Below, piece after piece: positions 8,142-17,425 of a stretch of DNA of 64,000 nucleotides. The stretch spans positions 29,766-93,765 of the forward strand of contig NZ_JAEHFY010000019.1 in assembly GCF_016623585.1 (NCBI RefSeq), written 5' to 3'. A model generated the notes under the pieces. The model searched no databases and was not told the origin of the DNA. It worked only from the letters and a program-made list of their open reading frames with translations. Each line of letters starts with the position of its first letter. Position 1 is the first letter of the stretch. Origin of the DNA: Pedobacter segetis. GTDB lineage: Bacteria; Bacteroidota; Bacteroidia; Sphingobacteriales; Sphingobacteriaceae. The position numbers and the translations under genes were made by a program.

Positions 8142-10421
8142 CTAATCCACAAGTTCAAATTTTATTTTTTGGCCATTAATTGTTAAATAAAAATCTCCGC
8201 TTTCTAAGTGGCGCATTCCATTTGCATCGGGGAAACTTAAATCTCTCATAGGGTCTATTTCAAACTTAAAAATTCTTTTTTCGCCAACTTTTAAAGTTTC
8301 CTTTTCAAAAAACTTTAACTCTTTCATGGGGCGAGTGATAGACGCAACAGGGTCTGAAATAAACCACATTGCTGTTTCTTTGCCATCCATTTTGCCGGTA
8401 TTTGTTATTTCTACTTGAGCTGTGATTTTTTGGCCTTTTTTAATGACGCTATCAGACAAAGAAACTTTACCATAACTAAATTGGGTATAGCTTAAACCAT
8501 GCCCGAAACAGTACATGGGTTCAGATGAAATATCTTGATAGCCACCTAATTTTGGGCGGGCAGATTGCCTCATGTTATAATATATTGGAATTTGACCTGT
8601 GGCTAGGGGAAAGGTGATGGCCAGTTTTCCGGATGGATTTAAACGGCCAGAAATTAATCCCGCAACTGCATTTCCACCAGCAATGCCGGGTTGCCAAATC
8701 TCTAACATGGCATCAGAAATTTTATCTAGCCTTCCCAATTCTATTGGTCTTCCATTAGATAAAATTAGAATAATTGGTTTGCCTGTTTTTCTTAATGTTG
8801 CAACTAATTTTTCTTGAATTTGGGGTAAAGCTATTGTAGATCTTGAAGCATTTTCTCCACTCCAACTTTTCTTTTCTCCAATACAAATAACAATTACATC
8901 AGACTTTTCTCCCATCGCAACGGCCTGTGCAAATCCGCTTTCGTCTTTCCCATCAAAATCGCAACCTTTGGCGTAATTGAGTATAGTTTTTCTATTAAAT
9001 TCTTTTTGAAAACCAGCCATTAGCGTTTCTACAGATGATGGAATTCCTTGTCCTTCCCAGGAACCCATTAGGTTAACGCTATCTTTAACCATTGGGCCAA
9101 TTAAAGCAATTTGTTTTATAGATTTAGCTAGTGGTAAAGTTTGATGCTCGTTTTTAAGCAAAACCATAGATTCTTCTGCTAGTTTAGATGCAACTGCCAT
9201 ACTTTGTGGTTGATAATAACGGTCTTTTTCTGGCAGTTCCTCTACGTAAGGTTTATCAAATAAACCTAATCTAAATTTTAATCGTAAAATTCTTCTTACT
9301 GCTTCGTTAATTTGCGCTTCCGAAATTTTCCCTTCTTTTACCAATTGTGGCAGATGTTCTATATAAAGGTTATCCACCATATCCATTTCTACACCAGCGT
9401 TAAAGGCTTTAAGCGTTGCGTCCTTTCCGTCTTTTGCAAAACCCTGCGAAATCAAATTTTCTATAGACCCCCAATCAGAAACTACAAAGCCATCATGTTT
9501 CCATCGATTTTTTAAAATTTCTGTTAACGTGTAGTGGTTTGCAGTAGCCGGAGTGCCGCTAATATCATTAAAGCCACTCATTAAAGTTGCAGCTCCGGCC
9601 TTTACACCAGCTTCATAGGGAGGCATAAATGTTTCCCATAAGGTTTGTGCAGATACATCTGCATAATGATAATCTCTCCCCCCTTCTGACAGGCTATAAC
9701 CAATGTAATGTTTTAAGCAAGCAGCTATGGAATATGGATCGGAAAGCTTATTTCCTTGATAACCTTTGATAGAAGCTACGCCAAAAACGGCGTTAGCATA
9801 GGGGTCTTCTCCATAACCTTCGGCTACCCGCCCCCATCTGGGGTCACGGGCTACATCTACCATTGGAGAAAAGGTCCAATCTATACCAGATAGTTTCGAT
9901 TCTTTTGCCGCAACTGCTGTTGCTTGTTCTACCAATTTTGGATTCCAAGAGCAGGCCTGAGCCAATGGAATAGGGTAAACTGTACGATAACCATGAATTA
10001 CATCAAAACCCATCAAAATTGGAATGCCTAATCTCGATTCGTTCATAGCTTTACGCATAATATCATTGCGATATACAGGGTTAATGCTGCGATAGATCAA
10101 CGAGCCTATTTCTGGTCTTACTGCTTTTTTACTATCTTCAATATTGTTTTCATTGGCATTTTTGCCATATGTCCATTGGTTGGTTTGCAATATTTTTTCC
10201 TCTAATGTCATTCTGTTTAAGAGGTCGTTTATACGTTCTTCGATAGGGAAGTTTTTATTTTTATAAACAATATTTTTTTCTTGGTTTTTAGTGGAAACTG
10301 GTTTTATTTGAGCAGTAAGGTTTAAAGAAATTAACGTAGCACACGTTAGCACAATAAGCTTGGAACCTGCTGTATAAAAAGTATTTGTTAGTGAAAAGAT
10401 TGTTCTCGAAGGCAAGATCAT
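8142..10421 (-). CDS. GH3 beta-glucosidase, BglX-like (first gene of minus operon)
   Basis: 759 residues. The N-terminus is long but contains a clear hydrophobic export segment (residues ~20-37, ending LTAQ). Family landmarks: GFDVIHGYRTVYPIPLA, DVARDPRWGRVAEGYGEDP, the KH pair at 237-238, nucleophile Asp316 in GFVVSDWGSI, and a GENASR acid/base region typical of BglX. The C-terminal fibronectin III-like domain is present (VEITNTGKMDGKETAMWF). BglX-type enzymes hydrolyse beta-1,4/1,3/1,2/1,6-glucosidic ends in the periplasm. It opens the minus-strand operon and is divergent from hybrid regulator 1. A direct-repeat operator on the minus strand at 10531-10595 lies 110 nt upstream of its ATG. 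Confidence 0.93.
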   Translation of the reverse strand: MILPSRTIFSLTNTFYTAGSKLIVLTCATLISLNLTAQIKPVSTKNQEKNIVYKNKNFPIEERINDLLNRMTLEEKILQTNQWTYGKNANENNIEDSKKAVRPEIGSLIYRSINPVYRNDIMRKAMNESRLGIPILMGFDVIHGYRTVYPIPLAQACSWNPKLVEQATAVAAKESKLSGIDWTFSPMVDVARDPRWGRVAEGYGEDPYANAVFGVASIKGYQGNKLSDPYSIAACLKHYIGYSLSEGGRDYHYADVSAQTLWETFMPPYEAGVKAGAATLMSGFNDISGTPATANHYTLTEILKNRWKHDGFVVSDWGSIENLISQGFAKDGKDATLKAFNAGVEMDMVDNLYIEHLPQLVKEGKISEAQINEAVRRILRLKFRLGLFDKPYVEELPEKDRYYQPQSMAVASKLAEESMVLLKNEHQTLPLAKSIKQIALIGPMVKDSVNLMGSWEGQGIPSSVETLMAGFQKEFNRKTILNYAKGCDFDGKDESGFAQAVAMGEKSDVIVICIGEKKSWSGENASRSTIALPQIQEKLVATLRKTGKPIILILSNGRPIELGRLDKISDAMLEIWQPGIAGGNAVAGLISGRLNPSGKLAITFPLATGQIPIYYNMRQSARPKLGGYQDISSEPMYCFGHGLSYTQFSYGKVSLSDSVIKKGQKITAQVEITNTGKMDGKETAMWFISDPVASITRPMKELKFFEKETLKVGEKRIFKFEIDPMRDLSFPDANGMRHLESGDFYLTINGQKIKFELVD

Positions 10422-10759
10422 AATTTATATATGATTGTAACAGATTTAACCATCATTGAATTTAATCTGAACAAATTTGAATGGGTTTAATTATTTAAAG
10501 ATTATTGGTTGATTTTTAAAATCGGTAAAGCAAACATGGTAAGATATTTACTTTTTGAGGGGCTTGAAATATACTAAATACGGGGTTAAAATGTATCTTT
10601 TAATGTTATTATCTACCCAAAGCCATTAAAAACCCTTTTTTTTACTGTAATTATAAAAACAGGTTAATAATTGAATATTTAATTTGATCCTCTTGTCAGA
10701 TTATATTTACATATTGTTATATTCATTAGGATTGCCAAATGAACCAATTTTAAGTTTTA
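10422..10759. other. divergent intergenic region between GH3 operon and hybrid regulator 1
   Basis: 338 nt without a gene. It holds the minus-oriented direct-repeat operator described separately (10531-10595). For the plus-strand regulator only a weak -7-like TTAATTTG around 10679-10686 is visible. No hairpin terminator or RNA element was recognised. Confidence 0.6.
10531..10595 (-). promoter_or_regulatory. direct-repeat operator plus -7 element for the minus GH3 operon
   Basis: Read on the minus strand, half-site 1 is TACATTTTAACCCC (10595-10582) and half-site 2 is TATATTTCAAGCCCC (10573-10559), with starts 22 bp apart. After a further 25 nt comes CATGTTTG (core TTTG 10534-10531), one base from the Bacteroidota -7 consensus TAnnTTTG. 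The same layout occurs in front of eight plus-strand units here. The reversed orientation, facing the minus operon, is strong internal support that it is functional. Confidence 0.65.
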
Positions 10760-13700
10760 ATGAACAATAAAAAATACTACTTCATTATCTTATTGTTTTT
10801 TTTGTCTCTAATTTCAGAGGCACAAACGCTCAATTTTAAACATATTTCTTTTAAAGAAGGCTTGGCTCAAAGTCCAATCTCTTGTTTTTTACAAGATCAA
10901 GAAGGATTTATTTGGTTTGGGAATTTAAAAGGCCTAACAAGATATGATGGTTATGAGCTAAAGAAGTTTTCTTTCGATATCAATAATCCACATACAATCA
11001 GCAACAATAGGGTTAATGCAATTTTGCAAGATAGTAAACATCAAATTTGGATAGGTACTTCAAATGGATTAAATCTTTACAATAGAAATCTTGAGACCTT
11101 TACTCATATAGATATTTTAGAAATTAAAGGTGGACGGAACTATATTTCTTCTATTGTTGAAGACAAACAAAAAAATATCTGGGTAGGTACTTTTGGTGGC
11201 TTAAAAAAATTGAATAAGAAAACTTTAAAGTTAGAAGAGCTTGGTTTAGATACAAATGAACCCAATTTTAAAAATTTTGCAGTCCATTCTTTGTTTGTTG
11301 ATAAGGATAATAAAATATGGATTGGAACCAGTAATGGATTAAAATTATTTGACCCAGCAACGGGTTTAACCCGGCCTCTGCCTAATTACTTTTATCAAAA
11401 CAAAGATTTTGTTAATAATAAGATTTTTATTACCAAGCAAGACGCAAAAGGCAATCTTTGGTTTGGTACAGAAATATCGGGCGTTTTTAAAGCTTCATCT
11501 ATTGATCAAAAAATAACTAACTATTTGTTTGATTCTGATAAAAATTCAATTGCTTCTAATTGGGTAAAAGATATATTAATTGATGGTGCTGATAAAATAT
11601 GGTTCGCAACACGTAACGGCATAAGTATTTTAAATACAAAGAATGATATTTTTAATAATTATAAACATGAGGCTTTAAATCCTAACAGCTTAAATGATAA
11701 TACAATATGGAGTTTGCTTAAAGATAAAAACCAATGTATTTGGGTTGGTACTTTTGCGGGAGGAATCAATTTTTATTACAAGGGCAACTCTAATTTTCAG
11801 AATATTGGGGAAAGCGTAGGAAAGTCTATCGGGTTAAACCATGTTTTAGTAAACGCCATAACAGAAGATCCAGATGGCTTATTATGGGTGGGTACTTTTG
11901 GCGGTGGTTTAAATTTAATTGATCGTAAAAAGGGTATAAGTAGGTATTACTCTATCAATAATAGAGGCAACACATCTTCAAGCAACGGTGTAAAATCTTT
12001 GGCAGATGATGGCAAAGGTAATTTATGGGTAGGAAGTTTAAATGGATTAGGGCTTTTTAATAAAGATACCAAAAGCTATAAACCATATAACTTTAAGTTG
12101 AAAAACGGCAGCTTAATTGAAAACCTAATTATGTGTGTTTTGCCAGATAAAGACGGTGTTTGGGTAGGTACTGATGGAGGTGGATTAATGTATGTTTTAT
12201 ACAATGGCAAAAATCCTTTGGTTTTAGTAAAGGATGCCGGTATAAAAAACAAACCTTATCTAAACAACCTTATGATGGGTTTAAACAAAACATCTATGAT
12301 GGGCAGTTCATTAAAGAATTTAAATTCAAATAAAATTGAGGGCTTGTCTGATAATTTTCTCACTTCATTATGTAAAGATGGAAATGACCATTTATGGATA
12401 GGCACCCAGAACGGGCTAAATTACTATGATATTAAGAATAAAAAGGTTTTAAGCATCTATCAAAAAGTTAGAGACACCAAGTTTCAACTTTCAAATAGTA
12501 ATGTAAACACAATATTTAAAGACTCTAAAAATAGATTGTGGGTGGGTACAGAAGAGGGTGGGCTTAATTATTTTGATAAAAAAGACAATAGATTTTATTC
12601 CATTAAAAAGAATGAGGGATTAAGAGATGATGTGATACACGCAATTGTTGAAGACAAAAATGGGAATTTGTGGCTCAGCACAGATTTAGGGATTTGTAAA
12701 ATTCATTTCAAAAAATTTAAACTACCATTTCAAAAAGAAGATTTAGTAATAAAAACCTATACTTCTAATGATGGGTTAACCAGTAACCAGTTTTCTACAA
12801 ATGCAGGTTTAAGATTACATACAAATGAAATTGCTTTTGGCGGTTTAAATGGTCTTTCGATATTTTATCCTGATAAAATAATAAAAAACACAGCACCCCC
12901 TAAAGTAATTATTACTCAATTATTGATTAATAACAAAACACCTAAAATTGGAGAAGTGGGTTCACCTCTATCAAAATCCATAACAGAAACAAATAAAATA
13001 GAGCTTGCTTATGATCAATCTTCTTTCAGTATAAAATATGCGGCTTTAAATTTTATAGATCCAGATAATAATATTTACGCCTATAAATTAGATGGGTTGC
13101 CAAGAGCAGATGAATGGCAAAATATTGGAAAGCAAAGGGTGGTAAATTTTGCCAATCTTTCGCCAGGATCCTACTTGTTTAAGGTTAAGGCTGCAAATAG
13201 CGATAAAGTTTGGGGCTACCAGATATGCGCTTTAAAAATCATTGTTTTACCTCCATGGTGGGCTACTTGGTGGGCTTATTTGGTTTATGTTATTGCGCTC
13301 AGTTTTGTTTTAGCGATAATTATTAAGTTTTTGAGAAATAGGGCTAGACTAAAAAGAGATTTGTATTTAGAACATGTACATAATATTAGGCAAGAAGAAC
13401 TTTATCAGATGAAGCTAAATTTCTTTACTAATATATCGCATGAAATACGTACACCTTTAACCTTGATTTTAGGCCCTTTAGATAAAATACTTAGAAATAG
13501 TGCCGCCCATGATTTTGCGAAGCCTTTAAGTACAATTAAGAATAATGCAGATCGGTTAATGAAATTGGTAACAGAATTACTTGATTTTAGAAAAGCAGAG
13601 GAAGGGCATATGAAAATTCATTGTTTGCAGGAAGATATTGTTCTGTTTTGCAAAAAAATATTTGATTCTTTCGTTTCTATTGCCAACGATAATAAAATTG

Positions 13701-14980
13701 ATTATCAATTTATAGTTTCTTCAGAACCAATTCTTATCTATTTTGACCAAAATCAGCTAGAAAAAGTATTGTTCAATTTACTTTCTAATGCGTTTAAATT
13801 CACTCCCGAAAAAGGAGCAATTTGTCTTATTATAGAAAATAGTAATTTAAATGAAGGCTGGGTAGATATTAAAATTGTTGATAACGGAAAAGGCATCCCC
13901 AAGGATATGCAACCTAAACTTTTCGAAAGTTTTTTTCAGGTTGATGATAGAGGAGGACACAATATTGGTAGCGGGATAGGCTTGGCACTATCAAAAAGCA
14001 TTGTTGAGTTGCATAAAGGCACAATTAAGGTAAATAGTGATATAGAACCTAATAGCCTTACTAGCTTTATAATCTCTTTAAGAAAAGGAAATGCACATTT
14101 AGATAAAGATGAAATTGTAGCTGAAAGCGATTTACCTTATATCAATAAATCAGATTCTACAAATGATTTGATTACTCTGATCGATGATTTACCCACAAGC
14201 TCAAGAAACTCAAAAAAGCACACTATTTTAATAGCAGAAGATAATGATGAGGTTAGGAAGTTAGTGGTAGATTTACTGGTAGAGAGATATAAAGTTCTCC
14301 AATTTCCAAATGCAGAAGCAGCTTTAGCGTCCATGGAAAACGAAATCCCAGATTTAATCATTAGTGATATTATGATGCCAGGTATGGATGGCTTAGATTT
14401 CTGCAAAAATGTTAAACTCAAAGAGAATAGCAGCCATATACCATTTATCTTGCTTACCGCAAGAGCTTCTCTAAACCATCAGATAGACGGACTTTCTATT
14501 GGCGCAGATGCTTATTTATCTAAGCCATTCAGCCCTCAAATCCTCGAACTGAATATTAAAAATTTATTACATGCCCAAGAAGTAATGAGACAAAAATTTG
14601 GGCACCAATTTGTATTGCAACCATCAGCTATAAATATAGTTTCTCCAGAAGAAAAATTTTTGAATAAACTGATGAACATTATAGAAAGTAAAATTGAAGA
14701 TCCTACTTTTGATGTGAACGAACTGGTAAATGAAATAGGAATGAGCAGAACGGTACTGTACAAGAAAGTACAGGCTTTAACCGGGTATGCCGTTGCCGAT
14801 TTGATTAAACAAATTAGATTAAAGAAAGCTGCCGAACTATTTAAGCAAAGAAGCTATTCTGTTGCTGAGGTGGCCTATATGGTTGGCTTTAATGATCGTA
14901 AGCATTTTAGTAAAGAATTTAAAAAGTTTTTCGAGTTATCACCATCAGAATTTATTCAAAAATTTTCATTTGAAAATTAA
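10760..14980 (+). CDS. hybrid two-component system regulator 1 (sensor, kinase, receiver, AraC)
   Basis: 1406 residues, the usual size for the family. Order: signal peptide (1-22); about 14 Reg_prop blades forming two periplasmic propellers (repeated IWIGT/LWVGT phrases, ~25-730); a Y_Y_Y domain (~750-815); a membrane helix (~833-857); HisKA with phospho-acceptor His894 (NISHEIRTPLTL); HATPase with N-box near 1008; a receiver with Asp1203 (IISDIMMPGMDG); and a C-terminal AraC HTH (~1309-1402, GFNDRKHFSKEFKKFF). Such proteins bind oligosaccharides outside and activate polysaccharide-utilisation genes inside. It is a close paralogue of the regulator at 30205, with an almost identical AraC readout. 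It probably controls the flanking GH operons; the ligand is unknown. Confidence 0.95.
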   Translation: MNNKKYYFIILLFFLSLISEAQTLNFKHISFKEGLAQSPISCFLQDQEGFIWFGNLKGLTRYDGYELKKFSFDINNPHTISNNRVNAILQDSKHQIWIGTSNGLNLYNRNLETFTHIDILEIKGGRNYISSIVEDKQKNIWVGTFGGLKKLNKKTLKLEELGLDTNEPNFKNFAVHSLFVDKDNKIWIGTSNGLKLFDPATGLTRPLPNYFYQNKDFVNNKIFITKQDAKGNLWFGTEISGVFKASSIDQKITNYLFDSDKNSIASNWVKDILIDGADKIWFATRNGISILNTKNDIFNNYKHEALNPNSLNDNTIWSLLKDKNQCIWVGTFAGGINFYYKGNSNFQNIGESVGKSIGLNHVLVNAITEDPDGLLWVGTFGGGLNLIDRKKGISRYYSINNRGNTSSSNGVKSLADDGKGNLWVGSLNGLGLFNKDTKSYKPYNFKLKNGSLIENLIMCVLPDKDGVWVGTDGGGLMYVLYNGKNPLVLVKDAGIKNKPYLNNLMMGLNKTSMMGSSLKNLNSNKIEGLSDNFLTSLCKDGNDHLWIGTQNGLNYYDIKNKKVLSIYQKVRDTKFQLSNSNVNTIFKDSKNRLWVGTEEGGLNYFDKKDNRFYSIKKNEGLRDDVIHAIVEDKNGNLWLSTDLGICKIHFKKFKLPFQKEDLVIKTYTSNDGLTSNQFSTNAGLRLHTNEIAFGGLNGLSIFYPDKIIKNTAPPKVIITQLLINNKTPKIGEVGSPLSKSITETNKIELAYDQSSFSIKYAALNFIDPDNNIYAYKLDGLPRADEWQNIGKQRVVNFANLSPGSYLFKVKAANSDKVWGYQICALKIIVLPPWWATWWAYLVYVIALSFVLAIIIKFLRNRARLKRDLYLEHVHNIRQEELYQMKLNFFTNISHEIRTPLTLILGPLDKILRNSAAHDFAKPLSTIKNNADRLMKLVTELLDFRKAEEGHMKIHCLQEDIVLFCKKIFDSFVSIANDNKIDYQFIVSSEPILIYFDQNQLEKVLFNLLSNAFKFTPEKGAICLIIENSNLNEGWVDIKIVDNGKGIPKDMQPKLFESFFQVDDRGGHNIGSGIGLALSKSIVELHKGTIKVNSDIEPNSLTSFIISLRKGNAHLDKDEIVAESDLPYINKSDSTNDLITLIDDLPTSSRNSKKHTILIAEDNDEVRKLVVDLLVERYKVLQFPNAEAALASMENEIPDLIISDIMMPGMDGLDFCKNVKLKENSSHIPFILLTARASLNHQIDGLSIGADAYLSKPFSPQILELNIKNLLHAQEVMRQKFGHQFVLQPSAINIVSPEEKFLNKLMNIIESKIEDPTFDVNELVNEIGMSRTVLYKKVQALTGYAVADLIKQIRLKKAAELFKQRSYSVAEVAYMVGFNDRKHFSKEFKKFFELSPSEFIQKFSFEN

Positions 14981-15337
14981 TTTAATGTTCACTAAGATAT
15001 CTAAAATCTTGTTTTAAGATAGATTAGTATATTTAACCCCTTAATTAGATACATAAATACACCCATCCACCATACTGTTATTATCATCTTTACAAAATAT
15101 GATACCCAATAATAAACCAGTTTATTGATCAAATAATTAAAATGGAAATCTTTACAATAAGGGGGGCTTAATGCGCAATTTTTAAAAATTAATTTATAAC
15201 TGTGCGTTATTGGTTTTTCCTTTTGTTATGTAAATACTTAATTCTCTGCAGAACAAAGGTTACAACTAAATTTATTCTAATCTCACTAGAAGTTTTTCTA
15301 ATGAGATTTCCCCTTTTAAAACAACAGACTAATTATC
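14981..15337. other. intergenic region with operator and long leader of the GH2 gene
   Basis: 357 nt without a gene. It contains the operator/-7 unit at 15028-15092, then about 245 nt to the GH2 ATG. In that leader AATGCGCA (15170-15177) can pair with TGTGCGTT (15201-15208) with two G-T wobbles. No known riboswitch was recognised. Confidence 0.5.
15028..15092 (+). promoter_or_regulatory. direct-repeat operator plus -7-like element upstream of GH2
   Basis: Half-site TATATTTAACCCC begins at 15028 and TACATAAATACACCC spans 15050-15064, 22 bp apart. CATCTTTA (core 15089-15092) follows 25 nt after the second half-site. The core ends in A rather than G, suggesting a weak, activator-dependent promoter. 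Confidence 0.6.
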
Positions 15338-17167
15338 ATGCAAAAAAAATATTTCTTTCTCTTTTTCTTTTTGTTGCTTACTGCCCAGGCTTTTTCCCAA
15401 TCAATTATTCAAAATATTAGTAGTAGGCATAACCTAAGCTTAAACGGTAAATGGAATTATATTATCGACCCCTATGAGAACGGTTTCTATGACTATAGAA
15501 GACAAGCTTTTGATCAATCCGAGACAGGAAAAGGTGGTTTTTATGATGATGTGAAGCAAACAAACAAAGGAAGTTTAATAGAGTATGATTTTGATCATGA
15601 TGCAACTTTAGACGTACCTGGCGATTGGAATTCCCAAGCACCAGAGTTAAAATTTTATGAGGGCAGTGTTTGGTACAGAAGGCATTTTAATTTTGAGCCA
15701 AAACAAAACAAGCGTTACATAATTTATTTTGCAGCAGCAAATTATGAAACCCATGTTTACTTAAACGGTAAAAAATTAGGAATGCACAAAGGCGGTTTTA
15801 CTCCTTTCCAATTTGAAGTTACTGGAAAGTTAAAGAACGGAGAAAACTCTATTGTGGTTAAAGTAGATAATACTAGAAAGCAAGATGAAATACCAACTAT
15901 AAATACAGATTGGTGGAATTATGGCGGGCTTACAGCCGATGTTTACCTTTCAGAATTACCCGAAACTTACATAGATAATTATAAAGTACAATTAGCCAAA
16001 GGTAATTTAAAAGAAATTGAAGGTTTTGTGCAGCTCTCTGGTAATCAAAAGTCTCAATCTGTAGCTATCAATATTCCAGAAGCCAAGCTTACTTATCAAC
16101 TTAAAACAGATACTTCTGGTTATGCAACTTTTAAATTCCCTGTTAAAAATTTAAAATACTGGTCACCAGAAAGTCCAAAACTTTATCAGGTAACTTTGCA
16201 AACAGAAACAGATAAATTAGATGATAAAATAGGATTTAGAACAATTGAAACAAGGGGGAAGGATGTTTTATTAAATGGTAAATCTGTGTTTTTAAGAGGA
16301 ATTGCTATTCATAATGAAAATCCGTTGATACCCGGAAGACCGCGTTCTGAGGGTGATCTGAGAATGTTGTTAAATTGGGCAAAAGAACTTAATTGTAATT
16401 ATGTAAGGTTAGCACATTATCCGCATAACGAAAAAATGTTACGTCTTGCCGATGAAATGGGTTTAATGGTATGGGCAGAAGTACCAGTTTATTGGACAAT
16501 CTCTTGGGAAAATCCAGCAACTTATCAGAATGCCCAAAAGCAATTAACAGATCTAATCGATAGGGATAAAAACAGAGCTGCTGTGATTATATGGTCTGTT
16601 GGAAATGAAACACCTATTAGCCAACCTAGAAATAAATTTATGGGGGATCTAATAGATAAGGCACATGAATTAGACCACACTCGCTTAATTTCTGCCGCTC
16701 TAGAGCTGCACCGTAAAGATTCTACCATTTATGTTGATGATGTTTTAGGAGAGAAGTTAGATCTAGTTAGTTTTAATGAGTACGCTGGTTGGTATTGGAG
16801 TACGCCCGATGAAATATCAAAATACAATTGGGATATTAAATACAATAAACCAGTTGTTATTTCTGAATTGGGGGGATCTGCCTTGGCAGGTTTCCATGCC
16901 GATAAAAGCACACGTTGGTCAGAAGAATATCAAGACAATCTTTTTAAAAATCAATTTAAATTATTAGGTAAAATAGACGGATTAAGGGGGATGACACCAT
17001 GGATTTTGGTTGATTTTAGATCTCCAAGAAGAGCGCACTCTGTTTATCAAAATTTTTGGAACCGTAAAGGATTAATATCAAATACGGGGCAAAAGAAACT
17101 AGCTTTTTACACACTCAAAAATTATTACGATAAAATCTCTGAAACATTTAATCAGAAAAATAGATAG
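15338..17167 (+). CDS. GH2 family beta-glucuronidase/beta-galactosidase-like enzyme
   Basis: 609 residues, the short GH2 form typical of beta-glucuronidases. Signal peptide 1-20 (AQAFSQ). Jelly-roll sugar-binding domain (~30-210, with GSVWYRRHF and YLNGKKLGMHKGGFTPF), an immunoglobulin-like domain (~210-300), then the barrel. Acid/base Glu424 sits in IIWSVGNETPI and nucleophile Glu510 in VVISELGGSALAGFH. The W-x-G-G-L-x-A phrase (WWNYGGLTADVYL) is common in GH2. GlcA, Gal or Man at the non-reducing end are all possible; with GH88, GH105 and PL8 nearby glucuronic acid is attractive but unproven. It has its own operator (15028) and terminator (17174), so it is monocistronic. Confidence 0.88.
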   Translation: MQKKYFFLFFFLLLTAQAFSQSIIQNISSRHNLSLNGKWNYIIDPYENGFYDYRRQAFDQSETGKGGFYDDVKQTNKGSLIEYDFDHDATLDVPGDWNSQAPELKFYEGSVWYRRHFNFEPKQNKRYIIYFAAANYETHVYLNGKKLGMHKGGFTPFQFEVTGKLKNGENSIVVKVDNTRKQDEIPTINTDWWNYGGLTADVYLSELPETYIDNYKVQLAKGNLKEIEGFVQLSGNQKSQSVAINIPEAKLTYQLKTDTSGYATFKFPVKNLKYWSPESPKLYQVTLQTETDKLDDKIGFRTIETRGKDVLLNGKSVFLRGIAIHNENPLIPGRPRSEGDLRMLLNWAKELNCNYVRLAHYPHNEKMLRLADEMGLMVWAEVPVYWTISWENPATYQNAQKQLTDLIDRDKNRAAVIIWSVGNETPISQPRNKFMGDLIDKAHELDHTRLISAALELHRKDSTIYVDDVLGEKLDLVSFNEYAGWYWSTPDEISKYNWDIKYNKPVVISELGGSALAGFHADKSTRWSEEYQDNLFKNQFKLLGKIDGLRGMTPWILVDFRSPRRAHSVYQNFWNRKGLISNTGQKKLAFYTLKNYYDKISETFNQKNR

Positions 17168-17173
17168 ATTTTG

Positions 17174-17206
17174 AAAGTCTCGGTTAAAAAGCCGAGACTT
17201 TTTTAT
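17174..17206 (+). terminator. rho-independent terminator after GH2
   Basis: A perfect 9-bp stem, AAGTCTCGG (17175-17183) with CCGAGACTT (17192-17200), closes an 8-nt loop and runs directly into a T tract. It begins 7 nt after the GH2 stop codon. Confidence 0.92.
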
Positions 17207-17260
17207 TTATGAACCAGCGAATGGTTTTTTTAAAATAAAATTGCTCTATATACTTTAAAA

Positions 17261-17325
17261 GACATCTTGACCCTCAATTGAGTACATATTTAACCCTCTT
17301 AAAATATTATTACTTATCATATTTG
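17261..17325 (+). promoter_or_regulatory. direct-repeat operator plus -7 element upstream of the T9SS protein/GH3/GH-A unit
   Basis: Half-sites GACATCTTGACCCTC (17261) and TACATATTTAACCCTC (17283) are 22 bp apart. CATATTTG (core 17322-17325) lies 25 nt after the second 15-mer. The ATG of the T9SS protein is 101 nt further on. This is one of the clearest examples of the shared layout. Confidence 0.7.
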
Positions 17326-17425
17326 AAAAATCGATAACCAATTTCGATGGCCAATAAAGGTATTTGATTAGAATTTATCTCAAATGCCATGTAAACTAAT
17401 TTTATTAAACCTTAAAAAATTAAAC

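Noticed and set aside
14137..14763. Minus-strand frames under hybrid regulator 1
   Set aside because: They lie entirely within the receiver and AraC coding region and show no independent start signal or known motif; similar shadows under the other long genes were dropped for the same reason.
15202..15420. 72-codon frame starting in the GH2 leader
   Set aside because: It starts with GTG, overlaps the GH2 start out of frame and has no recognisable motif; the hydrophobic look comes from AT-rich sequence.
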